Source: Symsagittifera roscoffensis | Taxonomy: Eukaryota > Xenacoelomorpha > Acoela > Convolutidae | Assembly: GCF_963678635.1 (NCBI RefSeq) | Contig: NC_087065.1 | Location: forward strand, 41,481,430 to 41,541,429 | Length of the DNA stretch: 60,000 nucleotides | Direction: 5' to 3' | Shown: in pieces, positions 45,433-58,029 of the stretch | How the letters are laid out: every line of letters begins with the position of its first letter | Numbering within the stretch: position 1 is the stretch's first letter | The notes under the pieces: generated by a model | Databases searched by the model: none | What the model saw: only the letters and a program-made list of their open reading frames with translations | Told to the model about the DNA's origin: nothing | Made by a program: the position numbers and the translations under genes

Positions 45433-45962
45433 TGTTCCGACTTTCTATACGGAAGTAACGGAATAATTGGGCTCGGGGTGGGTTTTTTTTTCTTCGACTT
45501 AAGACAAATTTCGACTTTTTAACTAGCCGTTTTTGACAAAATTTTCTTATTTTATTCGAAAGCTATTGCTGTCCTGAGCTTAAATTTGAAAAGATATTTC
45601 ACCTGTGACCATTTTTTGTAAAGTTATGGGGGTTTAACCATTTTGGCCAATTTGGGTCACTTACGCGCGATATATTTTGCGCTATTAACGCGGAAGCGGA
45701 GAGTTAATCCGTCTTAGAAATCGATCCAAATTGGTTGAAAGAAGCTTGTTTGCCATATTTGATTTGTTTCACGGAGCGGAATTTATTATTTTATACCTAA
45801 AATGGCGTGTGGGGGGATGATTTTCATTAAAAAAATTTCAAATTTTAGAAAAAAAAATTCATTTTGTTTTATTACATTTAACTTTTTAATGTTATTACTG
45901 CTCCATAAACCTTAAAAGGCGCAGTCGGAACATTCAGGGCTTCACCCTGATACGAGCAGTCT
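45433..45962 (+). mobile_element. Helentron-like (HINE) element, near full length
   Basis: It is 530 bp, from TGTTCCGACTTTCTATACG to TTCACCCTGATACGAGCAGT plus CT. It lies between T residues. Confidence 0.92.
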
Positions 45963-48546
45963 TTTTTCATTTTTACATTGAATAGGATCATTTGTTTTTT
46001 GATGTGTTCCACTTCTTTTTAGCCGGTCTCAGATGCTTGTCTCATGGTTTAATAAAAAAGAATAAAGTCGAACGATGTCAAGTAAACTTGCCAAAAATCA
46101 AACGCGGACAATTCTCGACCGATGAGGTCATAGGATCATAAGTCAAGCTCGAAAGGCTGGCTTTGAACAACTGATGTTTTTTTACTGTATAAAAAAATTT
46201 CCGTTTTCTTGCAAAGCCGGAACAATAAACCGAACTTGAATATTATAACTTTCGCATCAACTCACAAAGCAGAGGTCAATATTCAGTCCAAGCGATTACA
46301 TAATATGTGGGCCTTCTTACGCATCTACGCGACATAATCAAAACTCGATACAAGACATTCCAGGTCGGCGTGGTTAAACGAAAATTTTATTGCTTTAACA
46401 GTTTTTGCTGAAACGGTTTATTTCATGTCATTTTTTACATGCGTGCAAAAATAATTACTGACTTAAATTGGCGCACATTTTAGAAAGGCAAGCACAGAGT
46501 TAAGCTTCGATATACTGAACCAGAAAAGAGAAAGATTACATGCATTTATGCCCCCACGTTTTATTATCAAAAAATAACTTTGACTGCACTTGTGGTACAC
46601 CAGGAGATCCATTTTCATTAACAGTTATGCAGTCAGGGCGAAACTCTAAGGCTCTGTGTGATCTGTCTGCCATTCAACTCCATTTTAAAAAGTTTGTTTT
46701 TTCTTCAATCTACTAAAACCTTATTCAAAACTTACAGTGCTCGTTGCTTGAGGGTGAGGCAACCTTACTCTGCCCAGAAAAATAACCAAAAAATTGCATG
46801 TAACTTTTAGTACAACTCGCATGTTGTAGAGTATGTTGTGCATAATAAATCAAAAATATTTGAGATGACTTTTGAACTGAGGCGCAAGACTTTATTCGAA
46901 AAATTTCGCGCGAACTTCATAAAAAAAATTGTAAGATAAAATTGCGTTAAATTTAAATGTGATTCGCTGAAAAGCCTCGTAAAACTCTTTTATCCCATTG
47001 AAGATATTGATGATGTAGTAAGCCCTTTGGATGGCAAGGCTTTTGTATTCAGCCTGTCAAAAATCCACGACTTAGAGGTCACTGACTTAGAATAACAGCG
47101 CAGAGTCTGAACTGAATTATAGTTCTATTTCTTCCAAGTTTGAACGAACTTCGAACAAGATTAAAAATTCAGATAAGTCTATTTATAAGGTTTATTCAGG
47201 GTTTTGCCCCAACTTGAAACTTGTCAGTATGCTCACAAGATGGCCATCTTACAAAACATGGGTGCGAAGTTGTCGATTTATCAGGTGTCTAAAAAGGTCC
47301 TAACACGTTTCGACAAGATAGAGCAACGGATTAACTATAAAATGTAGGAATCTTCAGTAAAATTGATAAAAAGTAAATCTACTGTAGCTGTCAAAAATAC
47401 TCAGCCAACAAGACAAATGGGGTGATAATCGCCTTTTAGACAAAGCACAAAGCTGACAATTGAAAGTATAATTGATATTTTACCATAAACGGTTTGTGGA
47501 CTGTTAAAAGGTCTGCTAGTAAACTGGATGTACATACAACTGGTGCAGGTCATATGGGTGCATGACCTATATGTAGGCTCAACTTTGAAAAGGACAGATG
47601 TTGCTAAATAAAAGGGATCTCTTTCACTATATCCCCTTTTGTAAAAAGGGGGGAGGAGATTTGTTTCTAAGTTTGAAATTCTTAACCGTTGATTTATTTC
47701 TTTGTAGGGAGATGTTCGTTACTAGGTACTCGAGGGGGGATATAGTTGAATAAATAAAAGTGCCCGTTTGGCGCTTTTACTAAATTTTGGCGGCGTTGAG
47801 CAAAAAAAGGAAAATTAGTTGTAAATTAGTATCAAAAGTGTTAGCGCCCATATTCAGAATTTCCCAAAAAAAACAGTTCAAAATTAAAATCTAATCTAGG
47901 GACAGTTTTATTACTGTGTTAATTATTTACTAAGGCTGCACCAACTACAAAGAGCAGATATATGTTTTAGGGCTAACTTTGATAGGAACTAAGATTAAAT
48001 ATGAAGTTATCCGACCGTTTAGAAATACATCATTAATCATGATAGCTGCTTTTTTTAATCATCGTTGGTGTCCGCATAAAGGACATCACAAGTGCGTAAT
48101 TGAATTTCTTAAAGATTTCAATACGTTTTGTATCATAGATACTTGGAACCGATCTTTTCGCAGACCAATTTTTTATCATTAAAATTGAAAACTGAATCTT
48201 TTAGCAAGCCAACCTAATACAACTGACTCACAATTGATTGACAGACATAAACCCTGCTCAATATTGGGTTGAGTTTTCCTACTTAGGTCATTTATTTCAC
48301 GATTTGACAACAAAACTATAAAATTTCAAAACGGAATAGTCTAAATTGGCGGCAAAACAAACACGGACAATTTTTTCGCGCAAAACAACACTCGTGTCAA
48401 ATGTAAGAACAGAAGAGCAAGTGACCTCTTCCTGTTAATGTTAAAATCCCTAGCATCTAAATACTTTATAGCTAAAATCCCTAGCATCTAAATAGTTTAT
48501 AGTTCTGAAAATCTGCAATCTATGGCAGGTTTTGGGTTCAATTTTT
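45963..48546. other. Unannotated sequence with minor Helentron-like remnants
   Basis: No gene is recognised. A stretch ending GCCGGAACAATAAAC near 46213 and a piece GCAGTCAGGGCGAAACTC near 46629 look like decayed ends of the same family. A 29-bp repeat (AAAATCCCTAGCATCTAAATA) occurs at about 48445 and 48474. Confidence 0.45.
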
Positions 48547-48991
48547 GTCTGCTCGTATCAAGGGGAAGCATTGAGTGTTGCCAGAATTTAAAGACCTATG
48601 GAATAGTATTTGTTTTCAGAAAATGAGTGAAAATTAAGGCAAATGAAAAAATTCATTAGTTTTTTTAAATAACCCTGCCACACGCTATGTAAAGTACAAA
48701 GCGACATATTTTGCATTTAGCGAGGTAACTAATTGACCATTTTTAATGGCGCAATTCAACTTGAAACGATTTCTAGGAGGGATTAAATCTCCGGTTACGC
48801 GTTAATAGCGCACAAAATATCGCACGTTAAATGTCCTAAATGGCCAAGTGGTCAATTTTTAAACCCTCTTAACTTCGCGAAAAACAATCACAGATGAATT
48901 TTCGGTTCAACTTGGAGCTCAAAATTTTTTGAAAGATTTAAAACTAAAAAAAATCACCTCGAGGACAAATATTCTGTCTTTTTCTTTGAAC
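48547..48991 (-). mobile_element. Diverged Helentron-like copy
   Basis: It contains the blocks CTGCTCGTATCAAGG, CGGTTACGCGTTAATAGCGC and CACCTCGAGGACAAATATTC in order. The hairpin and the terminal repeat are degraded. Confidence 0.75.
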
Positions 48992-49012
48992 AATAACTGC
49001 TGTTTTTAATAG

Positions 49013-50105
49013 TTTTTAATTCTGCTTAGTTTTTTTTAAAAAAATGAGTGCCTTGCCTTATTTCTTTACCTATTTCCCTATAAAGTTCAGCCTGGATCAG
49101 TTCCGTCTCCTTGTCGTTATCAGGGAGTCTTTTGTTCAAACCAGTTTCGATTTTTTTATTAACCGTTTTGGACAACGAGTTTTTTTCGTCAAGTTGCAAA
49201 TGCCATTTCGGGGATTGTAAATAGCCAACTTAACGTGTTAGGGGTACTAATTCCACTTGAAACTTTCGGTTTGTTTTTTGGTGCATAGTGATTGCGGCGT
49301 AAGATTTTTCTCAGCAAGCATTCAAAACTTAATTGAGGCACGCTAATTAAGCCATTTTTTTGTGTAAGAAGACGTGAAAACACCACAATTTATTTGAAAC
49401 CCAAGAAGAGAATTTTAAACATTCAGAACTGGTCCCTGATACCAGATGTTTGTTTCACAAGAATTATTGTGCAAGTAGTGAAAATTAGTCCTTCTAAATG
49501 GACTCCAGAAAAGAAATTCAAAAACACTTGAAAAAGTAAAGAAATAAGTATTTTTTCTTTTTTTTTGTAGAAACTTTAGACTGTTTGTTTTTGGAATGAC
49601 CGATTAATATGATGAACGATTGCAGAACCGTACAAATTGATGAACAATTAACTTTGAAGATGAGGTCAGTTTTTAATTTTGTTGCTTACGTTAGTCTCCG
49701 GCCTTACTTTTTTGACAGTATTTCTATAGACTGGGACAAGATTTTTGAATCTGCTCACGGCTGGAAAGGATTTAAGGTAATGCAAAACTTTAACCACTCC
49801 AACGTTTTTTTGAAGAAGCCAAAATTGGCCAGAAAAAAATTTACATTTTTGAACAAAATTCTGTCCAATTTTGTGAATTAGTCAGAACAAAAGTCAGAAC
49901 CGAGGATTAGTTAGAGGCGAGGATTAATCAAAGCACAATTTAAGATTGCTGAGCATACTTCATATTTGCAAAAATTGGAAAGAAAAACGTTGCTTTATTA
50001 GAATTTAAAAAAAGAAAGTATTAGAGAAGGAAACTAAAAGCTTGCTCACAAATTATCCTTACTTCTCGTCACCTGCGACTTTTACTGAAATCTTATTGCC
50101 CAAAC
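49013..50105. repeat. 1.09-kb tandem duplication, first unit
   Basis: The whole 1,093-bp unit is repeated at 50106-51199 with only scattered mismatches. Besides the plus-strand ORF it holds a minus-strand frame (about 49046-49212) encoding helical, charged sequence such as QLDEKNSLSKTVNKKIETG and DNDKETELIQAELYREIG, with no recognised domain. Confidence 0.9.
49609..49881 (+). CDS. 90-codon ORF, unrecognised, in tandem unit 1
   Basis: The ORF opens MMNDCRTVQIDEQLTLKMRS, contains SISIDWDKIFESAHGWKGFK, and is preserved in the second unit with one replacement (Asp11 to Ala). A pyrimidine-rich acceptor (TTTTTTTGTAG, ending 49570) lies just upstream, and AAG|GTAATG at 49776/49777 is a good donor. 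A 54-bp in-frame stretch (49665-49718, GTCAGT to TTTTTTGACAG) could be a short intron. It may therefore be one or more small exons rather than a free-standing gene. I recognise no family; survival of the frame may simply reflect a recent duplication. Confidence 0.35.
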   Translation: MMNDCRTVQIDEQLTLKMRSVFNFVAYVSLRPYFFDSISIDWDKIFESAHGWKGFKVMQNFNHSNVFLKKPKLARKKFTFLNKILSNFVN

Positions 50106-51199
50106 TTTTTAATTATGCTTAATTTTTTTAAAAAAAAATGAGTGCCTTGCCTTATTTCTTTACCTATTTCCCTATAAATTTCAGCTTGGATCAGTTCCGT
50201 CTCCTTGTCGTTATCAGGGAGTCTTTTGTTCAAACCAGTTTCGATTTTTTTATTAACCGTTTTGGACAACGAGTTTTTTTCGTCAAGTTGCAAATGCCAT
50301 TTCGGGGATCGTAAATAGCCAACTTAACGTGTTAGGGGTACTAATTCCGCTTGAAACTTTCGGTTTGTTTTTTGGTGCATAAAGATTGCGGCGTAAGATT
50401 TTTCTCAGCAAGCATTCAAAACTTAAATGAGGCACGCTAATTAAGCCATTTTTTTGTGTAAGAAGACGTGAAAACACCACAAATTATTTGAAACCCTAGA
50501 AAAGAATTTTAAACATTCAGAACTGGTCCCTGATACCAGATGTTTGTTTCACAAGAGTTATTGTGCAAGTAGTGAAAATTAGTCCTTCTAAATGGACTCC
50601 AGAAAAGAAATTCCAAAACACTTGAAAAGTAAAGAAATAAGTAATTTTTCTTTTTTTTGTAGAAACTTTAGACTGTTTGTTTTTGGAATGACCGATTAAT
50701 ATGATGAACGATTGCAGAACCGTACAAATTGCTGAACAATTAACTTTGAAGATGAGGTCAGTTTTTAATTTTGTTGCTTACGTTAGTCTCCGGCCTTACT
50801 TTTTTGACAGTATTTCTATAGACTGGGACAAGATTTTTGAATCTGCTCACGGCTGGAAAGGATTTAAGGTAATGCAAAACTTTAACCACTCCAACGTTTT
50901 TTTGAAGAAGCCAAAATTGGCCAGAAAAAAATTTACATTTTTGAACAAAATTCTGTCCAATTTTGTGAATTAGTCAGAACAAAAGTCAGAACCGAGGATT
51001 AGTTAGAGGCGAGGATTAATCAAAGCACAATTTAAGATTGCTGAGCATACTTCATATTTGCAAAAATTGGAAAGAAAAACGTTGCTTTATTAGAATTTAA
51101 AAAAAGAAAGTATTAGAGAAGGAAACTAAAAGCTTGCTCACAAATTATCCTTACTTCTCGTCACCTGCGACTTTTACTGAAATCTTATTGCCCAAACTT
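50106..51199. repeat. 1.09-kb tandem duplication, second unit
   Basis: It is the second copy of 49013-50105. In the minus-strand helical frame (about 50140-50305) the differences from unit 1 are one synonymous change (Gln CAA/CAG), one conservative change (Ile/Leu) and one Arg/Gln change. Confidence 0.9.
50701..50973 (+). CDS. 90-codon ORF, unrecognised, in tandem unit 2
   Basis: It is the duplicate of 49609-49881, identical except Ala for Asp at residue 11. The same candidate acceptor and donor are present. The same doubts apply. Confidence 0.35.
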   Translation: MMNDCRTVQIAEQLTLKMRSVFNFVAYVSLRPYFFDSISIDWDKIFESAHGWKGFKVMQNFNHSNVFLKKPKLARKKFTFLNKILSNFVN

Positions 51200-52743
51200 C
51201 GTGTACGCGCTTTTAAATTTTGTGTACACGAATGAAATAGTTATGTTTTGGGTAAATGTTTCAGCCCGAATTCAAAATTTTATACAACAAAAGTTGACGG
51301 GCTTTTTCGATATTACCTGAAAGTAATCAAAGCCTTGATTGGCACAAAACTTGAGTTTTGTGGCCAGGGTTTTGTGGAGCTTCAACAGATGTTTCTTCTC
51401 ACAATTTTTCATCAAGTTATGGGGTGTGCATATTGCCGTGATGCCAATTTGCAGAATAGTATGAGCAATATCATCAATCAAACTTTGAGGAGATATACCC
51501 CACGTGATTGAGAGATTTTTTTTCATTCGCCCAGAGTTTTATAAGATCGACTAATCCAAACCTTACTGAAAATTTACCGCAAACTAACAGTATGCGACCA
51601 AAGTTCCAACCACGTAATATTTTGTTTCTAATAATATTCTACCAAGATTCTTGAATGCATCAGGAAAGCAAAAAAAATTGGGGCTGAATGGTGGATAAAA
51701 TCATTTGAAAATTGTATGAAAATTGAAAATTTTGAGTGGAAACTTGTAAATTTTACGTACAAGTGTCACAAGGCGGATAATCAACAAACCCTCATGTCTA
51801 CAAACCGCCATATCTTGAAGCCGAAATTACATCAGAATAACGTAAATTACATCAGAATTACATAACAATTGCATAATAACAATGAAAATCTGTTGTTATG
51901 TTGCATAACAACATTAATTTGTGGCTTGTTGGAATGGTGATCAAGCGTAAACAAAGAGCTCTCAAAAATCTACCATGAAAATCAACACCCGCTAGAAGCA
52001 CAGATTACATAAATCTCACTCGCTTTTACGTGCCTCTTCTACTTTGATCCTGCTCTCTTTTCAATTAATGCCATGCTTTGTTTTCACGCACATAAACTCA
52101 TCACGCAGTCAAACTAGTGTTGCGCACTCGAGAGCCAGACTTGGGCTGATAGAGAGGAAGCCAGAACTACACAGAACCTTGAGAAAAAAACTCTTTTCTA
52201 CCACGATGGTCCCTAAGAGGCTCTAAATTCAACTGGCGAACAAATCGGCTACTACTAATAAAAAAAGTGTAAGCAGAGAACACAGAGGTCGAAGACAGCC
52301 AGTTGTACTTGAGAAACTTGAAGATCCCCAGGAGCTTGTGGTACTGGAGAATTTAGTTCAACTCAGCGAGGAGCTTGTTGCACTGAAGAAGCTTAAAAAC
52401 TCTAGGAGTGTTTGGTGCTAAGAAACTTGAGAAGCTTTCTGAAACTTTTTTGGCACATGAAGTTTTTTGTGGAGCATGTCGAGCAGCGGTTGTGATTGGA
52501 GGAAGTGCAGAAGATGAAGGGAACATATTTAACCGAGGTGCAAAACAACATCAACCGAAGCGGCTTAATTAAAACTGATGCCATCTTTTGAGACAAAACA
52601 TACCATGCATAGCAGCGTGATCCACTAAAACAGGCTTTCATGAATCAGTCTTTCATGAAGTGTTGTTGTGATGGGCTCAAAACTATGGAAAGTTTTACAT
52701 GTGGTCTTTTTTTTAACAAATATTTTCCCTGTGATATGATTTT
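51200..52743. other. Sequence with unrecognised ORFs on both strands
   Basis: An 87-codon plus-strand ORF (51248-51511, with VIKALIGTKLEFCGQGFVEL) overlaps an 84-codon minus-strand ORF (51272-51526, with SPQSLIDDIAHTILQIGI). Only one could be real, and I recognise neither. The minus-strand one would be collinear with the helical frames of the upstream tandem units. The rest shows no gene. Confidence 0.4.
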
Positions 52744-53884
52744 CACATGTCATGGGCGTTAAAATAATGACATTTTAGCCAATTTGAGATAATAATGCGT
52801 TAAAAAAAAAGTTTTTTTTCAATTTTCAAGTTTTTAAATCAATAGTTTTTAAAAGCGAACACTTTTCCATAAGGCTTAAAAAGCCATCGATATAATTTAA
52901 TCTAAAAATTTTCTTGATACTGGCAGTCGTGTTAAAGTTAAATGAAAAAGTGGTCCATTTTTGCTGAACGAATTTGATAGCAAGCTTTTAAAAACGTTCT
53001 CCAGATTCTCAGTGGCTGTTCGAATATATAAAAATCTATAAAAAGCTCAGATAAATTTTCAGTACACAATATTTTTTTAGCACGCTGAGTTCACATTCTG
53101 GTGTTCCAAGTTTATTTTTGAAAGTTTTACACCAACAATTTTGACAAAAAAAAATAGAAGTACAGTTCTGAACAACGAGAGTTTTGGTTATTCTCTGGAC
53201 TTTAGACGGCTAAACTTTCAGCACCATAAGTTCTAGATTTGTAATATAAGTTTCTTCGATGATGAAAGTTTTATCTGAAACACTTTTCCTTAACTGGATA
53301 TCTTTATAAAATAATAAATAGTTGAAAATGTTAATAAATTGTTGAAAAAAATAGTTTAAAAAGCTCAGATTAAGTACAACTGTCTCCGGTTAAAATTATT
53401 GTTCCGAGTTTCAAAGAAATTTTTGGAAGATCTGTGCTCGGGATAGTTTTTCCTTCAGATGAGTTTTGACTGTTCAACTAGCGATTTTTGGTTAACTTTT
53501 TTTTGCTAATCAAAAGAAAAGTTTTACTGTACTGATCTCTAAATAAAAAAGATGCTTTGATCGTGATCTCTCTTCACAGATATTTTACTTGTGATTTGAT
53601 TTTACCAAGTGATGGGGCTATAAATATTGTCAATTTAGTCAATTTGGGTGCTAAGTAACGCTATATTATCGCGGTAAGCTGATTTTTACTGCATCTGAGA
53701 CATCGTTGCAAAATGAATTGAGGCATGCTATATGGTCTGTTTATTACAAAGCTGAATGCAAACCATGTCACTTTGTGATTTACATAGCGTGTCGGGGGAT
53801 GGTGTTCAAAAAAATTAAACAAGTAATTTCGTTTTTCATTTTTCAAAACCTTTTATCAATATGTTATAAAAGCGAGCTTTTTTG
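52744..53884. repeat. 1.14-kb tandem duplication, first unit
   Basis: It starts CACATGTCATGGGCG and recurs from 53885. It contains a diverged, 3'-truncated Helentron-like copy from 53400 (TGTTCCGAGTTTC). The join is at shared CACATGTCATG-like sequence. Confidence 0.85.
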
Positions 53885-55018
53885 CACATGTCATGAGCGT
53901 TAAAATAATGACATTTTAGCCAATTTGAGATACTAATTCGTAAAAAAAAAAAGTTTTTTTTCAATTTTCAAATTTTTAAATCAATAGTTTTTAAAAGCGA
54001 ACATTTTGCCATAAAGCTTAAAAAGCTATCGATATAATTTATTCTAAAAATTTTCTTGATACTGGCAATCGTGTTAAAGTTTAATGAAAAAATGGTCCAT
54101 TTTTGCAGAACGAATTTGATAGCAAGCTTTTAAAAACGTTCTCCAGATTCTCAGTGGCTGTTCGAATATATAAAAATCTATAAAAAGCTCAGATAATTTT
54201 CAGTACGCAATATTTTTTAGCACGCTGAGTTCACATTCTGGTGTTCCAAGTTTACTTTTGGAAATTTTACACCAACAATTTTGACAAAATAGAAGTACAG
54301 TTCTGAACAACGAGAGTTTTGGTTATTCTCTGGACTTTAGACGGCTAAACTTTCAGCGCCATAAGTTCCACATTTGTAATATAAGTTTCTTCGATGACGA
54401 AAGTTTTATCTGAAACACTTTTCGTTAACTGGATATCTTTATAAAGTAATAAATAGTTGAAAATGTTAGTAAATTGTTGAAGAAAAAGGTTAAAAAGCTC
54501 AGATTAAATACAACTATCTCCGGTTAAAATTATTGTTCCGAGTTTCAAAGAAATTTTTGGAAGATCTGTGCTCGGGATAATTTTTCCTTCAGATGAGTTT
54601 TGGCTGTTCAACTAGCAATTTTTGGTTAATTTTTTTTGCTAATCAATAGAAAAGTTTTGCTGTCCTGATCTCTAAATAAAAAAGATGCTTTGTTCGTGAT
54701 CTCTTTTCACAGATATTTTACTTGTGATTTTATTTTCCCAAGTGATGGGGCTCTAAATATAGTCAATTTAGTCATTTTGGGTGCTAAGTAAGGCTATATT
54801 ATCGCGGTACGCTGAGTTTTACTCCATCTGAGACATCGTTGCAAAATGAATTTAGGCATGCAACCAGGCTGTTTATTACAAAGCTGAATGCAAACCATGT
54901 CACTTTGTATTTTACATAGCGTGTCGGGGGATGGTGTTCAAAAAAATTAAACAAGTAATTTTGTGTTTCATTTTTCAAAACCTTTTATCAATATGTTATT
55001 GAAGCGAGCTTTTTTGCA
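53885..55018. repeat. 1.14-kb tandem duplication, second unit
   Basis: It is the second copy of 52744-53884, with small indels. It runs on into the part of the Helentron-like copy that is missing from the first unit. Confidence 0.85.
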
Positions 55019-55072
55019 TAGCGCCTAAGAACCCATCAACGTTTTTGCGGCATTTCCTGATACGATCAGTCT
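54534..55072 (+). mobile_element. Diverged Helentron-like copy, both ends present
   Basis: It starts TGTTCCGAGTTTCAAAG and ends TTCCTGATACGATCAGTCT, at 539 bp. The terminal hairpin is lost, but length, order and T-T flanks fit the family. Confidence 0.8.
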
Positions 55073-55186
55073 TTTTGACGTTTAACGAAAGAAAACTGGA
55101 CCAATCTTACGGAATGAATCTGATTGCAAGCCTCAAAAAACAATCTTTGGATTCTCAGAGGCTGCTGTTTTTGGAAGATAGTTTTT

Positions 55187-55710
55187 TGTTCCGACTTTCG
55201 ATACGAAAGTAACGGAATAATTGTGCTCGGGGTGGGTTTTTTTTCTTCAGACAAATTTTGACCTTTCAACTAGCCATTTTTGACGGACTTTTTTGTATCA
55301 TTCAAAAGATATGGCTATCTTGAGCTTAAATTTGAAAAGATATTGCACCTGTGATCATTTTTTGTAAAGTTAAGGGGGTTTAATGATTGCCATTTTGCCC
55401 AATTTGGGACAATTAACGCGCGATAGAATTCGCGCTATTAACGCGTAAGCGGAGGTTTGATCCGTCTTAGAAATTGTTTCAAATTGGTTGAAAGAAGCTC
55501 ATTTGCGATAATTGATTGGTTACTAGTAGCAAAATTGATCTTTTTGTACTTTATATGGCGTGTGGGGTGATGAATTTCATAAAAAATCTCAAACTTTAAT
55601 TTTTTTCTTTGTCCTATATTTTTCAATTGAATTTTTTCTTGTTATTTCTGCTCCATAGACCTTAAAAGGCAGTCGTAACAATTAGGGCTTTGCCCTGATA
55701 CGAGCAGTCT
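55187..55710 (+). mobile_element. Helentron-like (HINE) element, near full length
   Basis: It is 524 bp, from TGTTCCGACTTTCGATACG to GGGCTTTGCCCTGATACGAG plus CAGTCT. It lies between T residues. Confidence 0.92.
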
Positions 55711-56950
55711 TGCTGAAATTTACATTGCCGTGTGCGGGGATTATTTTAAATATATATATATATTTTTTTCTCGATTATTTCCTCAACTTTTCAGCTAAAA
55801 ACTTTTAAAATATCCTAATATACAAGCAGTCTATTTTGCCATTACATTTAAAGCATATGTTGCATCAAATTCAGTAAAAAAAAGCTGCGGGGGACAATTG
55901 TTTGATATAGCCGTAAATTTTGTGAACAAATCTAATACTGGCGAGGGGAAATTGAATCTGTTCACAAAATTTTGAGAGCAGTTTTGCTCAATTTCAATTG
56001 CCAAATTTGAGTTCCTTATGACAAATGTTCAACAAGACTGATCCTATCAATAGCTGTTATAAACCCGGGATGACCAAAAATACTAGTCATACAATTTCCA
56101 TATATGGAAAAATGCTAGTCATACACTTTCCATACAATTCCATACGTACAGAAAATTGCAGGAAAGGTCTTTGATTAGTATTTTTTCATATATGGAAATT
56201 GTATGACTAGCATTTTTCCATAAACCAAAAATATTGATTTTTTACATTTTAATTTCTCAAAGTTTTTTGGTTGTGTTCGTAACCGAACACAAATGACATA
56301 AACCTTGATTACTCAAACGTAGTAACCAACGGTTTGGCCGTCTCGCATTAAAAAGCATTGGAAACAGCCTGATATGTGTTACTTCTGTCTCAGACAAATA
56401 ATATAACGAAAATAATAAACTTTTAAACTTTGGCAATAATTTTCAAAGATGATTTTTTCTAAAATTTGAATTTTTAAATTACCAGACATTGATCAAGACA
56501 TACAAAAACATGTCATACAAAAGAAAGAGGAGCATAGAATTAATGCTCATTTGCGTGATACAATGTTCGTGCTATAGAGCTGACATAAAAACGTCCGTTG
56601 GCGAATAAATTGAGTTAGATAGAGGGCACTAAGCTGATGCTTCAACATAGAAAATATCAAAAATTCATGTTAATTGTAGTACGCATTTATATTATGTTGT
56701 TCAAATCAGCATCCTTGTTCGTCTATAACGCCCATATGGCTATTTTAAGACATGGTCAAGCCTCTGGTTAAAACCCTTACAAAGGCGTTTAGATAAATAT
56801 TTTTCACTTATGATATTTTGTGAAGATGTTGTTCCCGTATAACGAAAGAATTTAACCTTCAGATTTGGAAGATTTTTTACCTTGTAACGAGTTTTTTTTT
56901 GCAATGCGCCAGTTAGCCAAAACTTTAGAGTCAGTCAATCAAAAATGGAT
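55711..56950. other. Unannotated sequence around a palindromic element
   Basis: No gene is recognised outside the palindromic element at 56063-56225. A TA microsatellite lies at about 55748-55766. Confidence 0.5.
56063..56225. mobile_element. Palindromic MITE-like element
   Basis: The left arm (ACTAGTCATACAATTTCCAT then ATATGGAAAAATGC) recurs inverted in the right arm (TCATATATGGAAATTGTATG then ACTAGC). It is preceded by AACCCGGGATGACC. Shorter relatives lie near 13.2 and 34.1 kb. Confidence 0.65.
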
Positions 56951-57035
56951 ATTTCAAAATAGTACAAAAAGGTTACCCTTGAGTCTGAAGGGGGTCGAAT
57001 CCCTGAGGGGGAGGGGCGTCTCCCCATTAAATCCG
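56951..57035. mobile_element. hAT-type MITE end fragment
   Basis: It shares GGGGTCGAATCCCTGAG, GGGGGAGGGGCGTC and TTAAATCCGC with the end of the 2046-2471 element. Confidence 0.75.
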
Positions 57036-57209
57036 CTGGTAATTTCAAGAGAAAATGAAAAACGCTTATGTTCTATGTTCTTCCGACTTCGAAGAGAGGT
57101 ATTTTTTAAGCTCCAGGTGTTTTTTCTCCATACAAATTTCATATTATAGACTAACCATTTTCTTCGGAGCTTTTCTTACCCATTGAAAAACACAAATTTA
57201 AAACAAATA

Positions 57210-57630
57210 AGACTGCTTGTATCAAGGCGAAGCCCTGAATGTTCCGACTGCCTTTTAAGGCTTGTGGAGTACTAGTAACATCAAAAAATTAAATGCAATA
57301 AAATAAAATGAAAAAAAAAATCTAAAATTTGAAATTTTTTTTATGAAAAACATCCCCCCACACGCCATATAAAGTACAAAAGGATAAATTTCGCTCCTTG
57401 TAACAAATCAATTATGGCAAATAAGCTTCGTTCAACCAATTCGGAACGATTTCTAAGACTGATTAAGTCTCCGCGTACGCGTTAATAGCGCGAAATATAT
57501 CGCGCATTAATTGTCCCAAATTGGCCAAAATGGCAATCTTTAATCCCCCATAACTTTACGAAAAATGATTACAGGTAAAATATCTTTTCAAATTTGAGCT
57601 CAGGACAACAATAGCTCGAAAGTCGGAATA
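57210..57630 (-). mobile_element. Helentron-like (HINE) element, internally deleted
   Basis: It is 421 bp. It keeps the AGACTGCTTGTATCAAGGC end and the AGTCGGAATA end, but sequence between CAGGACAACAATAG and CTCGAAAGTCGG (about 100 bp) is missing. TA flanks fit T-T insertion. Confidence 0.9.
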
Positions 57631-57702
57631 AAAACTTAAATTGCGACCCTTTGCTGTAAATATATAAGGGATTGAACTTTGATCACTATAATTCTGATAT
57701 TT

Positions 57703-58017
57703 GACTGCCTGCGACCCAAAGGGTCGCCCCTTTGTAATATTTTGAAATATCCTTTTTTGGCGCCAATATATACTTATTTTGAGAGGGTAAACGCGGGTTT
57801 TTGGCCATAATTTTCCAAAAAAAACTCCTAAAAACGCCTTTTTTTGGCGTGTTTTTTCAAAATTTTGCCTGCGGCGCAGACAATTGGGCCAAAACAGTGA
57901 CTTTTTAGTGCTCTGGGAGAGCTCGAAAAATCAATTTGATCGACCTAAAAAAGACCTAAAATTTTTTGAAAATCCGCCCCCCCTCCCCCTCGAGAAAATC
58001 CTAGATCCGCGCCCTGA
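57703..58017. mobile_element. hAT-type MITE, partial, reverse to the 2046 copy
   Basis: It has GACCCAAAGGGTCGCCCC, GGCGCCAATATATACT, TTTTGCCTGCGGCGCAGA and CTCGAGAAAATCCTAGATCC in order, ending GCGCCCTG. The other terminus is decayed. Confidence 0.8.
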
Positions 58018-58029
58018 CCAAAACTTTGA

